Positions 59,816 through 64,000 of a DNA stretch of 64,000 nucleotides are shown here, piece after piece. This stretch comes from Conexibacter sp. SYSU D00693 (GTDB lineage Bacteria; Actinomycetota; Thermoleophilia; Solirubrobacterales; Solirubrobacteraceae), in assembly GCF_017084525.1 (NCBI RefSeq), contig NZ_CP070950.1:1364001-1428000 (forward strand), in the 5' to 3' direction. A program made the position numbers and the translations under genes. How positions within the stretch are numbered: position 1 is the first letter of the stretch; each line of letters opens with the position of its first letter. Under the pieces are notes generated by a model, which saw only the letters and a program-made list of their open reading frames with translations, had not been told where the DNA came from and made no database searches.

Positions 59816-60601
59816 ATGAGCATCGTCCTGACCGAGGACCGCGGCCGCGTGCGCCACGTGGTCCTCAACCGCGCCGAGAAGCGCAACGCGATGAACGCCG
59901 AGCTGCTGCTCGCGGCCAAGGAGGCCCTGGTCCAGGCGGCCGCCGACCCGGACGTCCACGTCGTCGTCCTGCGCGGCGAGGGGCCGATGTTCTCCTCCGG
60001 CGTCGACCTCACCGAGCTCGCCGCCGGCGCCGGCGGCGGCGGCCGCTCCCAGCTGCGCCACTTCCGCGAGCTCTTCCTCGACGTGCCGAACACCGCCGAG
60101 CGGATGACCAAGCCGGTCATCTGCCAGATCCAGGGCGGCTGCATCGGCGGCGCGCTCGAGGTCGCGCTGGGTTGCGACTTCCGCGTGGCGTCGGCCGACG
60201 CGCTCGTCGGCCTGCCCGAGGTGCGCCTGGGTCTCATCCCGGACGTCGGGGGGTCGTCGCGCCTGCCGGCCCTGGTCGGCCTGGGCCGCGCGAAGGAGCT
60301 GATCATGACCGGCAAGCTCATCCCGGCCGAGGAGGGCGAGCGCATCGGGCTCATCACGCGCACCGCGCCGGCCGACGGGCTCGACGACGCCGTCGGCGCG
60401 CTGGTCGACGAGCTGCTGCAGTGCGCGCCGATCGCCGTCGGGCTGGCCAAGCGCGTCATGGACGCCAGCGCGCGCCCGGCGCTGAGTACGACGCTCGAGC
60501 AGGAGGTCACCGCGCAGGAGATCTGCGTCGCCTCCGAGGACTTCGCCGAGGCCGCGCAGGCGTTCATGGCCAAGCGCCAGCCGGTCTTCGCCGGGCGCTG
60601 A
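59816..60601 (+). CDS. Enoyl-CoA hydratase/isomerase family protein
   Basis: 261 residues. Oxyanion-hole segments GPMFSSGVDLTEL and GGCIGGALEVALGCD; catalytic region LPEVRLGLIPDVGGSSRL with the conserved glutamate. C-terminal EDFAEAAQAFMAKRQPVF matches the family end. TAGGGT box at 59803-59808 just before the ATG suggests a leaderless transcript. Not adjacent to other beta-oxidation genes. Confidence 0.9.
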   Translation: MSIVLTEDRGRVRHVVLNRAEKRNAMNAELLLAAKEALVQAAADPDVHVVVLRGEGPMFSSGVDLTELAAGAGGGGRSQLRHFRELFLDVPNTAERMTKPVICQIQGGCIGGALEVALGCDFRVASADALVGLPEVRLGLIPDVGGSSRLPALVGLGRAKELIMTGKLIPAEEGERIGLITRTAPADGLDDAVGALVDELLQCAPIAVGLAKRVMDASARPALSTTLEQEVTAQEICVASEDFAEAAQAFMAKRQPVFAGR

Positions 60602-60607
60602 GCGCCG

Positions 60608-61129
60608 ATGGCCGGCGGGCAGGACGCCCCGACCAGCGCGTGCCCGGGCTGCGGCGCCGTCCTGCCGGCGGCCGGCGGCCCGACGCACGCGTACGTCGGC
60701 GCCTCCCCCGCGTGCTGGCTGCGCCACGGCGAGCTGCTGGCGCGCGAGTACCAGCAGCTGCAGCCGTGGCAGGCCCACGGCCTGTCGGTCGACACCTACG
60801 CGGTCCAGCACCCCGGCAAGCCCGAGCGGCGGACCACCCAGTCGCTGGCGCTGCACCTCATGGCCCTCGGCGACCAGCTCGAGCGCGGCGGCGACGAGGA
60901 GCGCCGGCTCCGGGTCCTGCGCGAGGCGGCGCGCCGGGCGCCCGACGGCCTCGAGTGGCTCGACCCACCCGGCCACTACGGCATGACCGTCGTCGACGTC
61001 CTCGACCGTGACCCCGACGAGCACCGTGAGGCCGTCCTCGCCTGGGCCCGCACGACCTGGCAGGCCTGGGCCCCGCACCACGACCGCATCCGCGGCTGGC
61101 TCGACCAGGTCCACGCCCGCCGCAGGTGA
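60608..61129 (+). CDS. DUF5946 family protein
   Basis: 173 residues. N-terminal zinc knuckle-like CPGCGAVLP, then SPACWLRHGELLAREYQQL and SVDTYAVQHPGKPERRTTQS, the pattern of DUF5946. Six bp after the enoyl-CoA hydratase stop. Function unknown. Confidence 0.75.
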   Translation: MAGGQDAPTSACPGCGAVLPAAGGPTHAYVGASPACWLRHGELLAREYQQLQPWQAHGLSVDTYAVQHPGKPERRTTQSLALHLMALGDQLERGGDEERRLRVLREAARRAPDGLEWLDPPGHYGMTVVDVLDRDPDEHREAVLAWARTTWQAWAPHHDRIRGWLDQVHARRR

Positions 61130-61237
61130 AAAGTGCCAGGCACCTTCCACCCCGCGCCCGGCGCAGGTGAAAAGTGCCAGGTACTTTCCACCCCCGCCCG
61201 CTGAGAGCAGGTGAAAGGTGCCTGGCACCTTCCACCC
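61123..61237. repeat. Three tandem copies of a short palindromic repeat
   Basis: Copies at 61123-61152, 61164-61193 and 61208-61237, each about 30 bp: CAGGTGAAA, then a palindromic core (AGTGCCAGGCACCTT in copy 1, GGTGCCTGGCACCTT in copy 3, with base changes in copy 2), then CCACC. The spacers are 11 and 14 bp. REP-like appearance; the gap between DUF5946 and cofE is filled by it. May form terminator hairpins between the convergent genes. Confidence 0.7.
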
Positions 61238-61984
61238 CTAGGCGAAGAGGTCTTCGTCCTTCGGGCGCAGGAGGGCGGCGGCGCCGGGGCCATCGTCGTC
61301 GGTGACCCAGCGCTCGAGGCCCTGGAGGACGACGGCGGGGGTGCGCCCGTCCTTGCCGGCGCGGGCCAGGTCGGCGGCTGCGGCGGCCTGGTCGGCGACG
61401 GCGATCCAGGTGGCCTTGAGCTCGCGACCGTCCGCGTCCGACCGCCCCCGCCAGTCCTCGAGCGGTGCGAGGCCCGCGACGCCGATGGCGACGTCGCACT
61501 GCCCGTGGCGCCAGGCGCGGCCGAAGGAGTCGGCGACGACGACCGCCGGCCGGCCCGGCAGCGCCGCGCGCAGCGCGCGGGCGCTCGCGTCGGGATCGCG
61601 CGGCAGCAGGACGACGTGCCCCTCCGCCCCCGCGTTGGAGCCGTCGACGCCCGCGTTGGCGCACACGAAGCCGTGGTGGGTGCGGCAGATGAGGACGCCC
61701 GGGCGCTCGCGGACGAGCTCCGCGGTCTCGCGCAGGACGACCTCCACGTGGCGCGGGTCCTTGTCGTGGGCCGCCGCGACGTCCAGCGCCCGCGGCGAGG
61801 GCTCGATGCCGGACAGTGCGACGACGCGGCCCTCCGCCTTCGAGACGACCTTGTGCGCGACGACGAGCACCTCGCCGGGCCCGAACCCCTCCCCACCGCG
61901 GGCGGCGGCCAGGAGCGCGGCCAGGTCGTCGCCCGCGCGGACCTCTGGCAGCCCCTCGAGCGCCCGCCCGCGCAGCACCGTCAC
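61238..61984 (-). CDS. cofE: Coenzyme F420-0:gamma-glutamyl ligase
   Basis: 248 residues. Family blocks VLVVAHKVVSKAEGRVV, ICRTHHGFVCANAGVDGSNA and VVVADSFGRAWRHGQCDVAI. It adds gamma-linked glutamates to F420-0. It corresponds to the N-terminal domain of FbiB, with no nitroreductase-like C-terminal domain. It overlaps cofC by four bases. Confidence 0.93.
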   Translation of the reverse strand: MTVLRGRALEGLPEVRAGDDLAALLAAARGGEGFGPGEVLVVAHKVVSKAEGRVVALSGIEPSPRALDVAAAHDKDPRHVEVVLRETAELVRERPGVLICRTHHGFVCANAGVDGSNAGAEGHVVLLPRDPDASARALRAALPGRPAVVVADSFGRAWRHGQCDVAIGVAGLAPLEDWRGRSDADGRELKATWIAVADQAAAAADLARAGKDGRTPAVVLQGLERWVTDDDGPGAAALLRPKDEDLFA

Positions 61985-62670
61985 TCCGGCGGTGTGGGCG
62001 GCGGCGGCGCGACCCGCGCGAAGCGGGCGAGCAGGCCGCGCGTGTTCGCGGCGTTGCCGTGCACGCGGGCGAGCGCCTCGCGCAGCGCGCCGAGGTCCTC
62101 AAGCGTGTCGACGTCGAGCATGAGCGACGGCACCTCGACGACCTCCGACCGCGCCCCCGCGCGCGCCGCCAGGTCCTCGTGGCGCTCGCGCGAGCCCGGG
62201 CCGAACGACGGCTCCATGACGCCGGGCGGCGTCAGCACGAGCGCGTTGGTGCCCGTCCCGTGGCGGTCCGGGACCACGAGCACCTCCGGGCCCTGCCCGG
62301 CCCGCGCGACGAGGTCGTCGAGCTCGGCCGGCACGAGTGCCGGGCAGTCGCCGGGCAGCAGGACCACGCGCTCGGCGCCGAGCATGATCGCCGCCTTCAC
62401 CCCGCGCAGCGCCGCCGCGGAGTGGCCGTCGTCCGACGGGTCGGCGACCACGGAGGCGTCGTAGCCGCCGGCGAGCGCCTCGGCCGCCGGCTCGCCCGTC
62501 ACGACCAGCGTGGTGTCGATGCGCTTGGAGCGCCGCAGGGCGATGAGGACGTCGGTCACCATCGCCTCGGCCAGCGCCCGCTTCGTGCCCTCCGACATCC
62601 CGTCGGTGAACAGCCGCTGCTTGGCGGCGCCGAAGCGCTTGACCGGGAGGACCGCGATCGTCTGGCTCAT
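61981..62670 (-). CDS. cofC: Phospholactate/PEP guanylyltransferase of F420 biosynthesis
   Basis: 229 residues. Nucleotidyltransferase start IAVLPVKRFGAAKQRL and VVLLPGDCPALVPAELDDLV, with RHGTGTNALVLTPPG, as in CofC/FbiD. It makes the guanylylated three-carbon donor for CofD. ATGA overlap with cofD. Confidence 0.92.
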   Translation of the reverse strand: MSQTIAVLPVKRFGAAKQRLFTDGMSEGTKRALAEAMVTDVLIALRRSKRIDTTLVVTGEPAAEALAGGYDASVVADPSDDGHSAAALRGVKAAIMLGAERVVLLPGDCPALVPAELDDLVARAGQGPEVLVVPDRHGTGTNALVLTPPGVMEPSFGPGSRERHEDLAARAGARSEVVEVPSLMLDVDTLEDLGALREALARVHGNAANTRGLLARFARVAPPPPTPPE

Positions 62671-63590
62671 GCCGCCAGCGCCTCCGCGAACTCGAGCGCC
62701 GAGGCGGCCACGCGGCGGCGCGCGTCGGCGTCGGCCATGAGCGTGTCGATCTGGCGCACGGGGAGGTCGTGCCCGGCGTCGGCCTCGTCGCAGACCACCC
62801 CGTCGACCAGCGACGCGCCGCCGTAGGACGCGACGACGCCCGCGGCGTCCAGCGAGAAGCCCGCCCAGGCCATGAACGGCCCGGTCGGGCCCTTCACCAC
62901 CTCGCCGCCCACCAGCGGCGAGACGCAGACGACCTTGGCCTCGGAGGCGCGCAGGGCGTCGACCATGCCGGGGACCTCGAGGATGGGGCGGATCGAGATG
63001 ACGGGGTTGGACGGGCCGATGACGATCGCCCGCGCACTCGCCAGAGCGTCGAGGACCTCGGGCGGCGGGGCGGCGTCGTCCAGGCCGTCCCACGCCACGT
63101 CCTGCACCGGGCCGCGGGCACCCTCGCGGATCATGAAGGCCTGGAAGTCGTGCCACGCGTCGCGCGCCTTGACGCGCGTGCGCACGGGCGCGTCGCTCAT
63201 CGGCAGGACCCGCGCGCGGACGCCCAGCGAGGCCGCGACCTCGCCGATCGCCTCCGTGAGACGCGCGCCCTCGGCCAGCCGCCGCGCGCGCAGCAGGCAG
63301 ACGGCCAGGTCACGGTCGCCGAGGTTGAACCAGACCTCCTCGCCGAGCTCGCGCAGCCCGTCCATGACGTGGAACGTGTCGCCCTCCAGCCCCCAGCCCC
63401 GCGCGTCGATGCGGTCGGCCAGCCAGAACGTGACGAGGTCGGGATCGGGCGCGACGTAGCCGCCGTAGAGCTCCACGTCGTCGCCGGTGTTGGCGACGAC
63501 GACGAGGTCCTCCCCGACGACGTCGAGCATCCCGCGGGCGAGCTTCGCCCCGCCGGTCCCTCCGGCGAGCACCACGACCGGCCGGCTCAC
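62667..63590 (-). CDS. cofD: 2-phospho-L-lactate transferase of F420 biosynthesis
   Basis: 307 residues. LAGGTGGAKLARGMLDVVG, VVANTGDDVELYGGYVAPD and IGPSNPVISIRPIL are hallmarks of CofD/FbiA, which joins the CofC product to Fo. GTG start overlaps the npdG stop by four bases. Confidence 0.94.
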   Translation of the reverse strand: MSRPVVVLAGGTGGAKLARGMLDVVGEDLVVVANTGDDVELYGGYVAPDPDLVTFWLADRIDARGWGLEGDTFHVMDGLRELGEEVWFNLGDRDLAVCLLRARRLAEGARLTEAIGEVAASLGVRARVLPMSDAPVRTRVKARDAWHDFQAFMIREGARGPVQDVAWDGLDDAAPPPEVLDALASARAIVIGPSNPVISIRPILEVPGMVDALRASEAKVVCVSPLVGGEVVKGPTGPFMAWAGFSLDAAGVVASYGGASLVDGVVCDEADAGHDLPVRQIDTLMADADARRRVAASALEFAEALAA

Positions 63591-64000
63591 AGGCCCGTGA
63601 TCTTGATGCCCGCGTGGGTCTTGTAGCGGACGTTGATGCCGATGAGCAGCGGCGTCAGCTGCTCGGTCAGCCGCGCCATCTCCAGCTTGCCGCAGTCGAC
63701 GCAGCGCAGGCCAGGGATGCGCTCGACGAGCTCCATCACGGGTCCCTTGTCGGCCTTGCGGTCGCCGCACACGAGGATGTCCTCGTCGAGCGTCGCGTCG
63801 AGGTCGCGCAGGACCGAGGCCGCCACGGTGTGCAGCGCGCTGACCACCCGCACGCCGTCGGGCGCCATCTCCTGGGCCTGCTGGGCCGCGGAGCCCTGCC
63901 AGACGCCGAGCGTCCGCGTCGCCTTGCCGCTGACGGCGGCCGCGAGCGGCACGGTGGCGTCCACGAGGAGCTGCCCCTCCTGGAGCACCTCCTTGAGGTT
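63587..64000 (-). CDS. npdG: F420-dependent NADP reductase (npdG), N-terminus outside window
   Basis: The last 137 residues are visible: EVLQEGQLLVDATVPLAAAV, SALHTVAASVLRDLDA, and LLIGINVRYKTHAGIKITGL at the end, as in NpdG/Fno. The N-terminal dinucleotide-binding part is outside the window. It moves hydride between F420 and NADP. First visible gene of the F420 operon. Confidence 0.88.
   Translation of the reverse strand, partial: NLKEVLQEGQLLVDATVPLAAAVSGKATRTLGVWQGSAAQQAQEMAPDGVRVVSALHTVAASVLRDLDATLDEDILVCGDRKADKGPVMELVERIPGLRCVDCGKLEMARLTEQLTPLLIGINVRYKTHAGIKITGL

Noticed and set aside
61123-61237. CRISPR array
   Set aside because: Three repeats with spacers of only 11 and 14 bp, palindromic cores and no cas genes.

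Overview
The window is high-G+C DNA from an actinobacterium. Evidence for this is the strong G/C bias at third codon positions, many GTG starts and GTGA/ATGA gene overlaps, -10 boxes of the TANNNT type that often sit about 7 nt before the start codon (apparently leaderless mRNAs), a coenzyme F420 operon, an ECF41-type sigma factor and actinobacterial acyl-CoA/Rieske catabolic clusters. A member of the Thermoleophilia/Solirubrobacterales would fit, but that placement is inference.

1-14.7 kb: a catabolic cluster. On the minus strand lie an acyl-CoA synthetase (cut by the window edge), two tandem copies of a [HMG-CoA-synthase-like + zinc-ribbon/OB-fold DUF35 fusion]-[SCP2-type thiolase] pair, enoyl-CoA hydratases, a 3-hydroxyacyl-CoA dehydrogenase, a two-subunit Rieske ring-hydroxylating oxygenase, two acyl-CoA dehydrogenases and a winged-helix regulator. 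Near-identical operator/promoter blocks (core TGTCTGGACAGCATGTACGA, minus-strand reading) precede the main transcription units and, in weaker form, the regulator gene. This looks like one regulon for CoA-dependent breakdown of an unidentified ring or branched acid.

14.7-29.4 kb: core genes. They include subunit III/IV-type oxidase genes with a 7-TM protein, a TetR regulator, an ECF41 sigma factor with its carboxymuconolactone-decarboxylase partner behind an ECF41-like promoter, a secreted DUF6351 protein, MscS, NudC, a CinA-type amidase, small zinc-ribbon proteins and two SGNH hydrolases. A decayed stretch follows: a broken PucR-type regulator and a frameshifted gene beside the element border.

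30.1-41.5 kb: an integrative element of about 11.4 kb in the 3' end of tRNA-Pro(GGG). It has a 45-bp att duplication, tandem TTGGACCCCG repeats inside both ends, an integrase and an excisionase (both broken in this sequence), a type I restriction-modification operon (hsdM-hsdS-hsdR, hsdM frameshifted), and a two-gene module of a reverse transcriptase with a C-terminal helical-repeat region followed by an 8-TM protein. The RT/TM module has clearly lower G+C than its surroundings and is the best candidate here for an undescribed anti-phage system.

41.5-64 kb: core genes again. These are tRNA-Pro, tRNA-Gly, tRNA-Trp and two tRNA-Leu, an SDR, a patatin-like lipase, a large secreted DUF11 repeat protein, an ArsR-SRPBCC-GST operon behind a perfect 15-bp inverted repeat, a TenA-IMPase-amidase operon, an acetoacetyl-CoA synthetase, an MBL-fold protein, DUF4389 and other membrane proteins, an enoyl-CoA hydratase, a DUF5946 protein, a triplicated short palindromic repeat, and the F420 operon npdG-cofD-cofC-cofE (npdG cut by the window end).

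Six genes between 27.4 and 48.8 kb carry or share single missing G/C bases, nearly all in short G or C runs. Two more positions have TAG where tyrosine is expected. Some of the 'pseudogenes' may therefore be consensus errors, and raw-read checking is needed before reading biology into them.
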